The notes: generated by a model from the sequence alone, not told the origin. Shown: positions 24,399-32,848, counted from the stretch's first letter. The stretch: DNA of 36,630 nt from JBBQXY01 sp051004815 (GCA_051004815.1 JBPCJY010000015.1:1-36630), one strand, 5' to 3'. Translations and numbers: made by a program.

Positions 24399-25142
24399 TT
24401 ACTTCGGCTGTGCCGGATGGATATAGGCCACTTTTTCGCGGTCGATGCATTCACGCAAGTACATTCGTGCCCGTTCGTAGCGTAAGCGCACGGTACGCTC
24501 AGTACGTTTACAAGCAATGGCGATGTCGTCCCATTTCATCCCTTCGATGGCTCGTAACACCATAATTAAGCGATCGAGGGGATCGGTCAGGTAGGTCAGT
24601 ATGCGCTGGGTCTCGTCCAACGCGTGGAGTCGCTCGTATTGATCGAATGGGTCGGCGACATCCGCCGACAACACACCCTCGTCATCGGCTGGTGCGGGCC
24701 GCAATGGCTCCATCAATGAGCGCGGCACATGTTGGGGTCGCCCAGAAGGTCGGCCTTCGCTATCCCGACGGTAGTGAAGTCCTTCCGAGCGCAATACCCG
24801 TGTGAACTCATCAGCACATAGGCAGCGCAAATAGTGAATAAAATTCTGCGTCATAAATATTTCGGTGGGATCCATTGCCTCGCGCAAGAGATGTTCATTC
24901 ATGTTGGCGATGGCCTCTTCGCGCAGGTCAGGGCGGTGACGCAACCCCTGCGTGCGCTGGAGAAAAACCGGTGTGCAGCGTTCCAAAAGCAGCTCGCAGA
25001 GCTTCCGCACACCGTTGCTATTGCCCTCCGCCTGCCGTGCGCGAATATTTAACACAAGGTCAATGTCGCTTATCTCGTAACGTCCCTCTGCCGTCCGACG
25101 ACTTAGACGCGCCTTGAGCGTGGATTCGTCCAGATCAATCAT
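24399..25142 (-). CDS. RNA polymerase sigma factor, ECF-like
   Basis: ATG 25142 has GGGGAG ~10 nt upstream. In the 247-residue protein, residues ~45-120 resemble sigma region 2, with helical repeats but a diverged -10 recognition helix. Residues ~180-235 form a clear sigma region 4 HTH: LTDPLDRLIMVLRAIEGMKWDDIAIACKRTERTVRLRYERARMYLRE. The linker (~125-175) is long and proline-rich. It probably directs RNA polymerase to a small regulon. It is longer than typical ECF factors (~180-200 aa) and may belong to a lineage-specific group. The HTH gene downstream is its likely regulator. Confidence 0.78.
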   Translation of the reverse strand: MIDLDESTLKARLSRRTAEGRYEISDIDLVLNIRARQAEGNSNGVRKLCELLLERCTPVFLQRTQGLRHRPDLREEAIANMNEHLLREAMDPTEIFMTQNFIHYLRCLCADEFTRVLRSEGLHYRRDSEGRPSGRPQHVPRSLMEPLRPAPADDEGVLSADVADPFDQYERLHALDETQRILTYLTDPLDRLIMVLRAIEGMKWDDIAIACKRTERTVRLRYERARMYLRECIDREKVAYIHPAQPK

Positions 25143-25378
25143 GCAGTTACGCTCCCCTGTCTGTTTCCTCTGGGATTTAGCAGTTCTCTGTATTAGCTCC
25201 TGCTACCTCATTCTTAGTGCGCTCCTGAAAAGCGGAAATGATGCTCATCTTCTCTCAGGATATTATACATTGGTACTTTTCGATGGTAAAGCTGTTGCTT
25301 ACAGCACTTTGTGCCGTTCTATAGACTAGAGATATTTTCCTGTTTCATCAGCTGTTTCATCAAAGGGAAAAACACAGA

Positions 25379-26593
25379 ATGATGTTAGAAGTTATACCAA
25401 AAATTGCGAAGATGCAGGCGTCCTATGCGCTTGGCAAACCACTTGCTCTGCCAATGAATCTAACGATCAGTGTGAGTTATCGTTGCAACTCGCGCTGTAA
25501 AACATGCAATGTATGGCAACGCCCAAACGACGATTTTACGATAGAAGAATATGAAAAAACCTTTGCCTCGGTGGGACATGCCGCTTACTGGTTTACCTTT
25601 AGCGGTGGAGAGCCAACGCTGCGCAAAGATCTGCCAGAGATGGTCGAGGCTGCCTATCGGCACTGCCGCCCTGGCATCATCAATATTCCTACCAATGGCA
25701 TTCAAGATAAGATTATTCCTGGGCGCATCGAGCGCGTCCTACAGGCCGCTCCCGGCTCCGAGGTCATCATCAATCTCTCGCTGGACGGCGTAGGTGAGAA
25801 ACACGATATCGTGCGCGGCGTCAAAGGAAATTTTGAACGGGCCATGCGCACCTATGCTGGCCTGAAAGCACTCAAGGGCCGTTACAAGAACTTCACACTT
25901 GGCGTCCACACGGTGATCTCCAATTTCAACGTGGATGAGTTTGAGAACATCTACGCGTTTGTGCATGACGAACTCAAACCCGACCAATTCATCAGCGAGA
26001 TTGCCGAGGAGCGCGTTGAGCTTGACACAGTTGGTATGGGCATTACACCGCCGATCCAGAAGTACCAACCCGTCATTGAACGGTTGCAGGAAGGTATTCG
26101 CCACACGGAGTTAAACGGCGTCTCGCGCATCACCCAGGCATTCCGTGATCGCTACTATGATATTGTCAAGCGCACTCTGGTCGAGAAACGGCAGATTATT
26201 CCCTGTATGGCAGGAGTAGCTTCCGCGCAAATTGCCCCCAATGGCGATGTATGGACGTGCTGCATCCGCGCCGAGTCGGTGGGCAACCTGCGCGAGCATA
26301 ACTACGATTTTGGCGAGACCTGGCGCACGGTCAAGGCCGACGAATTGCGCCGCAGCATTAAAGCTGGTGAGTGCTATTGCCCATTGGCTAATGCCGCCTA
26401 TACCAACATGCTCTGCCACACGCCCACGCTGGCCAGCGTCGCCATAGATGTAGCCAGGGGTACCGCGACCAGCGCGTTAGCCCCCAAAGATCGTGGCAAG
26501 TCCGCCCGGTTACGCACGCTGCCCGTCATCAATGCTGCCGACGAGGCTCGTCTTTCCCAGGCTGCTGATGCCGCGGTAGAGGCTACAGTGTAA
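25379..26593 (+). CDS. Radical SAM protein with SPASM-like C-terminus
   Basis: The 404-residue protein starts at the tandem ATGs 25379/25382 with AAGGGA ~11 nt upstream. The radical SAM cluster motif is CNSRCKTC (C37, C41, C44 region), followed by TFSGGEPTLRKDL (the GGEP SAM-binding strand). The C-terminal part has CMAGVASAQIAPNGDVWTCC and GECYCPLAN...CHT, cysteines that fit an auxiliary SPASM/twitch cluster. Such enzymes modify peptides, sugars or cofactors by radical chemistry. No precursor peptide of known type is next to it, but a 91-residue zinc-ribbon protein gene starts 12 bp downstream and may be a partner. Substrate unknown. Confidence 0.88.
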   Translation: MMLEVIPKIAKMQASYALGKPLALPMNLTISVSYRCNSRCKTCNVWQRPNDDFTIEEYEKTFASVGHAAYWFTFSGGEPTLRKDLPEMVEAAYRHCRPGIINIPTNGIQDKIIPGRIERVLQAAPGSEVIINLSLDGVGEKHDIVRGVKGNFERAMRTYAGLKALKGRYKNFTLGVHTVISNFNVDEFENIYAFVHDELKPDQFISEIAEERVELDTVGMGITPPIQKYQPVIERLQEGIRHTELNGVSRITQAFRDRYYDIVKRTLVEKRQIIPCMAGVASAQIAPNGDVWTCCIRAESVGNLREHNYDFGETWRTVKADELRRSIKAGECYCPLANAAYTNMLCHTPTLASVAIDVARGTATSALAPKDRGKSARLRTLPVINAADEARLSQAADAAVEATV

Positions 26594-26605
26594 AGGAGAA
26601 AAGCT

Positions 26606-26881
26606 ATGGCGGAATGTCCGCAGTGTGGAACAATGAACGAGGACGACAGCAAGAATTGTCAGCAGTGTCGTGTCAATCTGTACTGGGCTTACCAGCACTA
26701 CCAGGAACTGGCCACTTTACGCACGGCTAACGATCTGGCCCCCAAACCAGAAACTGCCCAGTTCCTGGTCAAGACCAGCAAGAAGATAGACGATGGCCCT
26801 ACCGTAAACTGGCTCCGCAACACCATCAAAAAATATGGTTTGAAAGGTGCGGGGAAGAAAGTCTCTACAACAGCAGAATAG
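26606..26881 (+). CDS. Zinc-ribbon protein co-transcribed with radical SAM gene
   Basis: ATG 26606 follows AAGGAG by 8 nt and the radical SAM stop by 12 bp. The 91-residue product has a four-cysteine ribbon: CPQCG (C4, C7) and CQQC (C18, C21). The remainder is helical and basic (WLRNTIKKYGLKGAGKKV). No catalytic motif. Zinc ribbons of this type mediate protein or nucleic-acid contacts. Co-expression suggests a chaperone, carrier or substrate for the radical SAM enzyme, which is inference only. Confidence 0.78.
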   Translation: MAECPQCGTMNEDDSKNCQQCRVNLYWAYQHYQELATLRTANDLAPKPETAQFLVKTSKKIDDGPTVNWLRNTIKKYGLKGAGKKVSTTAE

Positions 26882-26886
26882 CATCA

Positions 26887-26960
26887 GCAAGAAGTGTGAT
26901 GGATGGAACGATGCTAACGGCATATGTCGCTAGCATCGTTCCATCCATCACACTTCTTGC
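26887..26960. terminator. 30-bp perfect inverted repeat between convergent genes
   Basis: Arms 26887-26916 and 26931-26960 are perfectly complementary over 30 bp around a 14-nt loop. TTTATTT follows on the plus strand. The right arm ends 1 bp before the complement of the SDR stop codon at 26962-26964, and the left arm begins 5 bp after the zinc-ribbon stop. It must act on both convergent transcripts. The stem is far longer than usual for intrinsic terminators. Confidence 0.9.
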
Positions 26961-26961
26961 T

Positions 26962-28002
26962 TTATTTCAAGGCTCCAGCGAGTGGCGCATGCAAGCTGGA
27001 CTGCGTGACGGATGGTTGCTCCATGCCACCAGCATTGAACCAGGCAGCTGCAAGCTTGATGCCTTCGCGCAGCTCTACTTTGGGGGCGAAGCCTAATTCG
27101 CGGCGGGCCTTTTCTATACTGTGCTTGTTGTCGCTGCCGAACATCATGGCTCCCAGTTGTGTCACCACTGGCCTGGTATGGGTCAGGGGTGCGACAATCT
27201 TCTCTGCCACAAAGGCACCGTAGTAAATCGGCAGGTAGGGCAAATGCGCCTTGGGCCTGGTACCATCGACAGCCTCAGCGATTGCATCGAAAATTTCTTG
27301 CTGCGTAAGGGGCTGGTCGTTGGTGATGTTGTAGACGTTGCCAGGGGCATTTTCGTGATACGCTGCCAGCAAGAAGCCCTCCACCACATCGGTAACATAG
27401 CAGAATGGCAAGGCATTATTGCCGCGCCCGATAATGACGCCAGTACCTTTCTTCATTTTCTGCGCCATGCGGCCAAAATGGAGTCGATCACCAGGGCCAA
27501 AAAATGTGCCTGGACGGAGGATTACCGTCTCCATCTCACTTTTGAGCATCAAACGGCGTATCAAGCGATCAGCCTCAGCCTTGGTAAGACTGTATGGGTC
27601 GGCATCAGGACGCAGGGGATCATTTTCGGTCATAAACCGTCCATATCCTAGCCCATAAACCGTATGTGAACTGGTATGCACAAAGCGACGCACACCCGCC
27701 TTCTGCGCGGCTTTATACAAGTTCTCAGAGCCGTTGACGTTGACCAAACGGTAATCTGATAGGGGACGCCAGACCCCCATCATACCCGCCAGGTGAAAGA
27801 TCAGGTCAACCTGCTCTACCGCGGGTGCCAGGCTACCAGCGTCGGTGATATCGCCGCGGACTACCTCTACCCCTTGCTTCAGCAGACCATCCGCGTTCTC
27901 CATCGGCAAAACCAAAGCGCGAATCTTCTCGCCGCGCTGCTGCAATTCTTTAATCAAGTGACCACCAAGTAACCCGGTGGCCCCCGTAATCAGTACTTTC
28001 AT
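26962..28002 (-). CDS. NAD(P)-dependent epimerase/dehydratase (extended SDR)
   Basis: The 346-residue protein has the Rossmann motif ITGATGLLGGHL (5-16), DLIFHLAGMMG, TSSHTVYG and the catalytic pair YSLTK (YxxxK). ILRPGTFFGPGD and the VTDVVEGFLLA region fit the 3-beta-hydroxysteroid dehydrogenase-like/atypical SDR group. It oxidises or epimerises a sugar, sterol or lipid substrate that cannot be named from sequence. ATG 28002 has GGAG ~12 nt upstream. Its 3' end runs into the 30-bp hairpin shared with the convergent zinc-ribbon gene. Confidence 0.9.
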   Translation of the reverse strand: MKVLITGATGLLGGHLIKELQQRGEKIRALVLPMENADGLLKQGVEVVRGDITDAGSLAPAVEQVDLIFHLAGMMGVWRPLSDYRLVNVNGSENLYKAAQKAGVRRFVHTSSHTVYGLGYGRFMTENDPLRPDADPYSLTKAEADRLIRRLMLKSEMETVILRPGTFFGPGDRLHFGRMAQKMKKGTGVIIGRGNNALPFCYVTDVVEGFLLAAYHENAPGNVYNITNDQPLTQQEIFDAIAEAVDGTRPKAHLPYLPIYYGAFVAEKIVAPLTHTRPVVTQLGAMMFGSDNKHSIEKARRELGFAPKVELREGIKLAAAWFNAGGMEQPSVTQSSLHAPLAGALK

Positions 28003-28228
28003 AAAATATGCTACTCCAAATTTCTAACATAATCAGGTACCCTGGTGGGGGCGAAGTATAATAAACATTAAAAGCTATTACTATTATCCAACGAGCAACA
28101 AATATTTCTTGTGGCTCACGGTCTGGAAGTACTATCTCTGCCAGTTGCTGCGAGAACTCTTGCATTGTCTCGCTTTAATCCTATTATTCGTGATACTATA
28201 AAAGAGAAGAGGAGGACATATTTTTCTT

Positions 28229-28543
28229 ATGAATCAAGATAAAGAGCAACAACAACTTCAAGTCCAAGACAAAGCGCAACAGCAGTTGCAAACGTCACCT
28301 ATCCCCCACTTTACGTGGCCAACATCGAAAGCAGGACCTCACGCGACTCAGCCGCCTCCTGGACAGAAACCAATGCCCAGCCGCACAGAACAGGTGGTCG
28401 AGATCGGCTATAACCAGGAAACTGGCACACCCAGCACGGATAGTCCTGCTCGTTCAATGCCCGACGCTTCCCTCAAAGAGAAAACCGCATTCGATCAGCA
28501 GGAAACCGCCCAGGAGGCACTCAAGAAGCGCAAGAAAAGATAA
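28229..28543 (+). CDS. Small disordered Gln-rich hypothetical protein
   Basis: The 104-residue product is almost entirely polar: a Gln/Lys repeat-like start (DKEQQQLQVQDKAQQQLQ) with a short internal duplication, a Pro-rich middle, and a Lys-rich end (LKKRKKR). No fold or motif is recognised; it is likely intrinsically disordered. GGAGG at 28211-28215 precedes ATG 28229 by 13 nt, rather far. A strong terminator begins 24 bp after the stop, supporting a genuine transcription unit. Function unknown. Confidence 0.6.
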   Translation: MNQDKEQQQLQVQDKAQQQLQTSPIPHFTWPTSKAGPHATQPPPGQKPMPSRTEQVVEIGYNQETGTPSTDSPARSMPDASLKEKTAFDQQETAQEALKKRKKR

Positions 28544-28566
28544 GTACAGAACCAGAATTTTTATGT

Positions 28567-28620
28567 ATGCTATGAGCATAGCTGTAAGTAGGGTTATGCT
28601 CATAGCATTCTTTTTCTCTT
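28567..28620 (+). terminator. Intrinsic terminator after the Gln-rich gene
   Basis: ATGCTATGAGCAT (28567-28579) and its complement (28596-28608) form a perfect 13-bp stem with a 16-nt loop, followed by TCTTTTTCTCTTTT. Confidence 0.92.
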
Positions 28621-28655
28621 TTATTCTATGCTACCGGCTTGTATTATTAATTTTA

Positions 28656-28855
28656 GGCAAGGTTCAAATGGACTTGACAGTTGCTCAGCAACAGAAAGAC
28701 ACCGCGCTGTCAAGCTTCGCGCAGCGAAGCATTTATGTGCCGAGCGTGACAGACCTTCCCCTTCGCTGCGCTCAGGGCTTCGGCTACTGCGCTCAGGGTG
28801 ACATGGTTTGGCGGTTCAACCGGTCAAGCACCATTCGTCACAATTGAACCTTGCC
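28656..28855. mobile_element. MITE-like 200-bp element with terminal inverted repeats
   Basis: Perfect 12-bp terminal inverted repeats (GGCAAGGTTCAA at 28656-28667; complement at 28844-28855) bound a non-coding, highly structured 200-bp unit. TTA flanks both ends, a possible 3-bp target duplication. Inside are CTTGACAG/CTGTCAAG, GCTTCGC-GCA-GCGAAGC and two copies of CTGCGCTCAGGG. A short ORF across it (from 28563) starts inside the terminator and has no support. Non-autonomous transposon is inferred from shape. Confidence 0.6.
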
Positions 28856-28885
28856 TTAAGATGACGATAGAGGAAAGGAAGTGTT

Positions 28886-29872
28886 ATGAAACTTTTACTA
28901 CTCGGTGGGACAGTATTTTTAGGACGCCATATTGTGGAGGCTGCGTTGGCACGCGGCCATGAAGTGACCCTCTTTAATCGTGGGCAACATAACCCAGATT
29001 TGTTTCCAGAGGTGGAGAAGTTGCGGGGTGATCGCAACGGAGATTTGGCAGCATTGCAAGGACGGCAATGGGATGCGGCTATCGATACCAGTGGCTTTGT
29101 ACCACGCGTTGTTCGTGCCTCAGCCGAGGCGTTGACAAACGTGGTCAAGCACTACACATTTATCTCCAGTATCTCGGTTTACGCCGATTTTACGAAGCCG
29201 GGCATTGACGAGAGTTCCCCGGTCGCGAAGCTGGCGGATGAGAGCGTCGAGGAGGTTACAGGCGAAACCTATGGTGGATTGAAAGCACTTTGCGAACAGG
29301 CTGCCGAAGAGGTACTGCCCGGTAAAGTACTGATCGTGCGTCCAGGGCTTATCGTTGGGCCAGACGACCAGAGCGACCGTTTTACTTACTGGCCGTATCG
29401 TGTCGCCCAGGGAGGAGAGATGCTCGCCCCAGGCACACCCGCCCACCAGGAGCAGTTCATAGATGTACGCGACCTTGCGCAATGGATTGTGCGTATGGTC
29501 GAGGCGGGCAAGACGGGAGTCTACAATGCTACCGGGCCAGATTATGTGCTCTCCACGCAACAATTATTAGAAGAGTGCAAAGCCGCGACTGGCAGCGATG
29601 CGCAATTCACCTGGGTCGATGAAGCATTCCTGGACTCTATCCTAGAAGAGGTGAGATTGCAGCCCTGGGTTCCTGATGCATATATGGGCATGAGAGCCGT
29701 CAACTGCAATAAAGCTTTCGCGGACGGCCTAACCTTCCGTCCCCTGGCCGACACTGTGCGTGATACGCTAGCCTGGAAAGCCGCCAGCCCTACAGCAGAC
29801 ACGCTCCGCTCAGGGCTGAAGCCTGAGCAGGAACAACAATTGTTACAAGCCTGGCATAAACGCGAAAAATGA
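28886..29872 (+). CDS. NAD-dependent epimerase/dehydratase family protein (SDR)
   Basis: ATG 28886 has AGGAAAGGAAG 6 nt upstream. The 328-residue protein starts with LLLGGTVFLGRHIVEAALARGHEVTLFNRG, a Rossmann fold with an altered GGTxFLG motif typical of an atypical SDR group. Further landmarks: DAAIDTSGF, FISSISVYADF, YGGLK (YxxxK-type active site), VRPGLIVGPDD and the cofactor-pocket QFIDVRDLAQW. It resembles proteins annotated as isoflavone-reductase- or mRNA-binding-like SDRs. The substrate is unknown. It is transcribed away from the MITE-like element, which lies 30 bp upstream and may carry or disturb its promoter. Confidence 0.88.
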   Translation: MKLLLLGGTVFLGRHIVEAALARGHEVTLFNRGQHNPDLFPEVEKLRGDRNGDLAALQGRQWDAAIDTSGFVPRVVRASAEALTNVVKHYTFISSISVYADFTKPGIDESSPVAKLADESVEEVTGETYGGLKALCEQAAEEVLPGKVLIVRPGLIVGPDDQSDRFTYWPYRVAQGGEMLAPGTPAHQEQFIDVRDLAQWIVRMVEAGKTGVYNATGPDYVLSTQQLLEECKAATGSDAQFTWVDEAFLDSILEEVRLQPWVPDAYMGMRAVNCNKAFADGLTFRPLADTVRDTLAWKAASPTADTLRSGLKPEQEQQLLQAWHKREK

Positions 29873-30023
29873 GATGGCCAGGGCCCTCTCAACAGAATTC
29901 AACAAGACCCTTGATCACAGTCGTTCCTAGCTTGCCAATATACAGAAACAACGCTATAATCCATCTACAAACACCTGATGTGTCTCAAGATGGATTGTCA
30001 CATTGTATAGTTGTAAAGGCCTT

Positions 30024-31226
30024 ATGAACAAGTACAACGAGCACAGCGAAGACTTTCAGCAAACAACCAACGCGGAAGCCGCGCTCTCCGACGTAATAGT
30101 CATTGATCTTTCGCGAGTCTTCGCAGGCCCCTACTGTACCATGATGTTGGGGGACCTTGGGGCGACCGTGATCAAAGTGGAACAGCCAGGCAAGGGCGAT
30201 GATACGCGCCAGTTTGGGCCGCCCAACATTGCTGGTGAAAGTGCCTATTACCTGGGACTCAATCGCAACAAGCGCAGCATCACAGTTGACTTTAGGGATG
30301 CGGAACAGCGGCAAAAGCTGATTGAACTCATCCGTACCGCGACGGTGCTGGTCGAGAACTTCCGTCCAGGCACGTTAAAGAAACAGGGCCTGGACTACGA
30401 AACATTGCGTGCCATCAATCCTGGTCTGATCTACTGCTCCATCAGTGGCTATGGGCAGGATGGCCCGTATGCCATGCGGCCCGGCTACGACTTTGTGGCT
30501 CAGGCCGAATCTGGCATTATGTCCGTTACTGGGGAGGCCGATGGTGAGCCACAACGCGTTGGCACGCCTGTTGCCGATAACACCGCCGGTATGTTCGCCT
30601 GTATGTCTATCCTGGCGGCACTTTATGTGCGGAAAAGTACTGGTAAGGGCCAGCATATCGATATTTCGCTCTTTGAGGCGGCTGTCTCCCTACTGGGCAA
30701 TGTCTCCTCCAACCACTTGATCTCCGGTGCAGAGGCACCGCGACTTGGCAACAGCCATCCCAACATCGTCCCCTATCAGGCTTTCCGCACAAAAAATGGC
30801 TATATCGTCGTCTCCTGTGGCAACGACAGGCTCTACAAATCTTTCTGTGTATTGTTGGATCATGAAGAGCTGGCGACCGACCCACGTTTCGCCACCAACC
30901 CCTTGCGTATCCACAATCGCAACGAACTCATTCCCATCCTGCAAGAGCTTTTTCTAGAGCTTGAGACCGATGAGTGGCTGACAAAACTGCGTGCGGCAGG
31001 TATTCCCTGCGGCCCCATCAATACCGTCAGCCAGGTCTATAGCGACGTGCAGTTGCAGACGCGTGGCTTCATCTGGGAATGCGATCATCCCACGGCAGGA
31101 AAGATAAAACTCTCCGGCTCTCCCATGCACTTCTCCGAAACACCAACAAGGCTGTACAAAGCACCGCCGCTATTGGGTGAGGATAACGAGATGATATTGG
31201 GCGAGAATAAAGAGAAAGAGCTTTAA
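30024..31226 (+). CDS. CaiB/BaiF family (class III) CoA transferase
   Basis: ATG 30024 is preferred (AAAGG upstream); ATG 30003 would add seven residues. The 400-residue protein has the family signature from the start of the fold: VIDLSRVFAGPYCTMMLGDLGATVIKVE, then NRNKRSITVDF, VENFRPGTLKKQGLDY and SGYGQDGPYAMRPGYDFVAQAESG, where the Asp of GYDF is the expected acyl-CoA-forming aspartate. Known reaction: transfer of CoA between carboxylic acids such as formyl, succinyl or carnitine esters. No neighbouring beta-oxidation or dehydratase genes define the acid. The gene stops ~180 bp before dnaN. Confidence 0.95.
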   Translation: MNKYNEHSEDFQQTTNAEAALSDVIVIDLSRVFAGPYCTMMLGDLGATVIKVEQPGKGDDTRQFGPPNIAGESAYYLGLNRNKRSITVDFRDAEQRQKLIELIRTATVLVENFRPGTLKKQGLDYETLRAINPGLIYCSISGYGQDGPYAMRPGYDFVAQAESGIMSVTGEADGEPQRVGTPVADNTAGMFACMSILAALYVRKSTGKGQHIDISLFEAAVSLLGNVSSNHLISGAEAPRLGNSHPNIVPYQAFRTKNGYIVVSCGNDRLYKSFCVLLDHEELATDPRFATNPLRIHNRNELIPILQELFLELETDEWLTKLRAAGIPCGPINTVSQVYSDVQLQTRGFIWECDHPTAGKIKLSGSPMHFSETPTRLYKAPPLLGEDNEMILGENKEKEL

Positions 31227-31318
31227 TGTCCGCTTCTTGTTCCTCCAAATAGAATAAGAGAAGACAAGAGCAAAATGAGGGGAAGCATCCAAACGATAGC
31301 GAATTTGTAGGGGATGCC

Positions 31319-31347
31319 TTGTTCTCTTTTATAGATTTGTGTAGTAT
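31319..31347 (+). promoter_or_regulatory. Candidate dnaN promoter
   Basis: TTGTTC (31319-31324), 17 bp, then TAGTAT (31342-31347), overlapping TATACT at 31345-31350. It lies ~55 bp before the dnaN GTG. Confidence 0.4.
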
Positions 31348-31402
31348 ACTAGCCGAGACAATTTTTTTTGCTTTCTGGTCGTGTTTGGAGGATAGAACAC
31401 CA

Positions 31403-32542
31403 GTGAAAATTACATGCAAACAGCAAGACCTGAGCCGGGGGCTTTCCATTGTGAGTCATGCCGTCTCAAATCGTAGCACACTGCCCATCCTGGCCAATAT
31501 TTTGTTGGCGACCGACAACGGTCGTTTGAAGCTTTCGGCCACTAACCTGGAGATTGGCATTAATTGTTGGGTCGATGCCCAGATTCAGGAAGAGGGAACG
31601 ACGACGGTGCCAGCGAAACTGCTCACCGACTTTGTCAACAGCCTGCCACAGGCCGCGGTTGATATCATCGTGCCAGAGGAAACCAACAAAGTTAATATCA
31701 AAAGTGAGGGCAGCGACACAAATATCAAGGGCATGGATGCCTCGGAATTCCCTATGATTCCCAGTGCCGAGGGTGGAGAGACACCGGTTATCATGGATGC
31801 TGCCACTCTCAAAGAGATGATCGCGGAGGTGGCGATTGCCGCTGCCGATGATGAGTCGCGCCCGGTTTTCACAGGAGTACTGGTGCAGGTAGGTGGCGAA
31901 AAAGTGACCTTTGCCGCCGCCGATTCCTTCCGTCTGGCCGTGCGCACCTCGCCCTTGCCCGGCGATGACAGCACGCATGGCGATATTCTTGTGCCAGCCC
32001 GCACCATGACCGAACTGGCACGCATCCTGCCCTCTGAGGGGGCGGTACAGATGATCGTGACGCCCAATCGCAGTCAGGTGCTGTTCCACACGGAGCAAAT
32101 CGACCTGGTTTCTCGCCTGATCGAGGGGAATTTCCCGAACTACCGCCAGATTATCCCCAAAGAGCACACCACCAGGGCAGTAGTTGATACCAAGGCCTTT
32201 GCCGCCCGCGTCAAACAGGCCGCTATCTTTGCCCGTGATAGTTCAAATATCACCCGCATCAAAATAAATAGCGGTGATGGCAGCGGCTTAGAACCTGGCA
32301 CCGTCACTATCGAGGCGACAGCCGAAGAGTTGGGCGATAATGTCAGCATTCTGAATGCCGCCGTCGATGGCCCGGAGCAACAGATCATCTTTAACGTAAA
32401 GTACCTCTCGGATGTGCTTTCCGTCATAGACACGCCGGAAGTTGCCATCGAAGTCAATGCCGCCACCAAACCCGGCGTCATTCGCCCGGTTGGCGTTGCC
32501 GACTACACCTACGTCATTATGCCAATGCACACCAATCGTTAA
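31403..32542 (+). CDS. dnaN: DNA polymerase III beta subunit (sliding clamp)
   Basis: GTG 31403 gives MKITCKQQDLSRGLSIVSHAVSNRSTLPILANIL, the canonical clamp N-terminus, with GGAGG ~11 nt upstream; the frame is open 84 bp further upstream (from 31319) but without conservation. The 379 residues cover three clamp domains, with family landmarks SSEG-like IKSEGSDTNIKGMDASEFPMIP and the C-terminal YVIMPMHTNR, which matches the usual 'Y-hydrophobic-MPM-R' end. The ring tethers the replicative polymerase and repair enzymes to DNA. recF follows ~300 bp downstream. dnaA is not upstream as it is at many origins, so this pair may be separated from dnaA. Confidence 0.98.
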   Translation: MKITCKQQDLSRGLSIVSHAVSNRSTLPILANILLATDNGRLKLSATNLEIGINCWVDAQIQEEGTTTVPAKLLTDFVNSLPQAAVDIIVPEETNKVNIKSEGSDTNIKGMDASEFPMIPSAEGGETPVIMDAATLKEMIAEVAIAAADDESRPVFTGVLVQVGGEKVTFAAADSFRLAVRTSPLPGDDSTHGDILVPARTMTELARILPSEGAVQMIVTPNRSQVLFHTEQIDLVSRLIEGNFPNYRQIIPKEHTTRAVVDTKAFAARVKQAAIFARDSSNITRIKINSGDGSGLEPGTVTIEATAEELGDNVSILNAAVDGPEQQIIFNVKYLSDVLSVIDTPEVAIEVNAATKPGVIRPVGVADYTYVIMPMHTNR

Positions 32543-32562
32543 GCCGTACACCCCACTCCGCC

Positions 32563-32589
32563 CCAGGGTACCCGCAAGGGATACTCTGG
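32563..32589 (+). terminator. Hairpin after dnaN
   Basis: CCAGGGTACCC and GGGATACTCTGG pair with two G-U wobbles around GCAA (32563-32589), 20 bp after the dnaN stop. TTTTTT occurs ~20 bp later. A partial terminator before recF is plausible. Confidence 0.45.
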
Positions 32590-32632
32590 GATGGCTCGCA
32601 TCGGTAGGTTTTTTGAGAAAGAGGCGATGGCA

Positions 32633-32771
32633 TGCGTAGGGACAAGGGGAGGATGAGGAGGTGGATGTGGGAGCCTTGTGCTTGTCCCCGTCCAGTGGGA
32701 AGGATCAAACCCCCACCAGGACAGGCACAAGGCCCCCCATCTGCCGCCGCCCAGCCCCCTGTCCCTACGCA
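32633..32771. repeat. Imperfect inverted-repeat element between dnaN and recF
   Basis: The ends TGCGTAGGGACA and its complement are perfect over 12 bp. Farther in, GCCTTGTGCTTGTCC is matched on the other arm at 14 of 15 positions, so two arms of ~55 bp face each other in a 139-bp unit. It is C/G-rich and non-coding, and the remaining dnaN-recF gap shows no gene. No clear target duplication. A MITE-like or dispersed intergenic repeat is likely. Confidence 0.6.
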
Positions 32772-32848
32772 CGAACGAACGGTTTCTGCTTCTCTCCCAA
32801 AAATCTACCTGTGTAAGCAGTGGGATAGGGTACCGCCCTGGAAAACAC

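Noticed and set aside
28563..28847. 94-codon ORF across the MITE-like element
   Set aside because: Begins inside a terminator hairpin and reads through structured repeat sequence without a ribosome-binding site.
31466..32167. 233-codon minus-strand ORF opposite dnaN
   Set aside because: Complement of a highly conserved gene; no motif or start signal.
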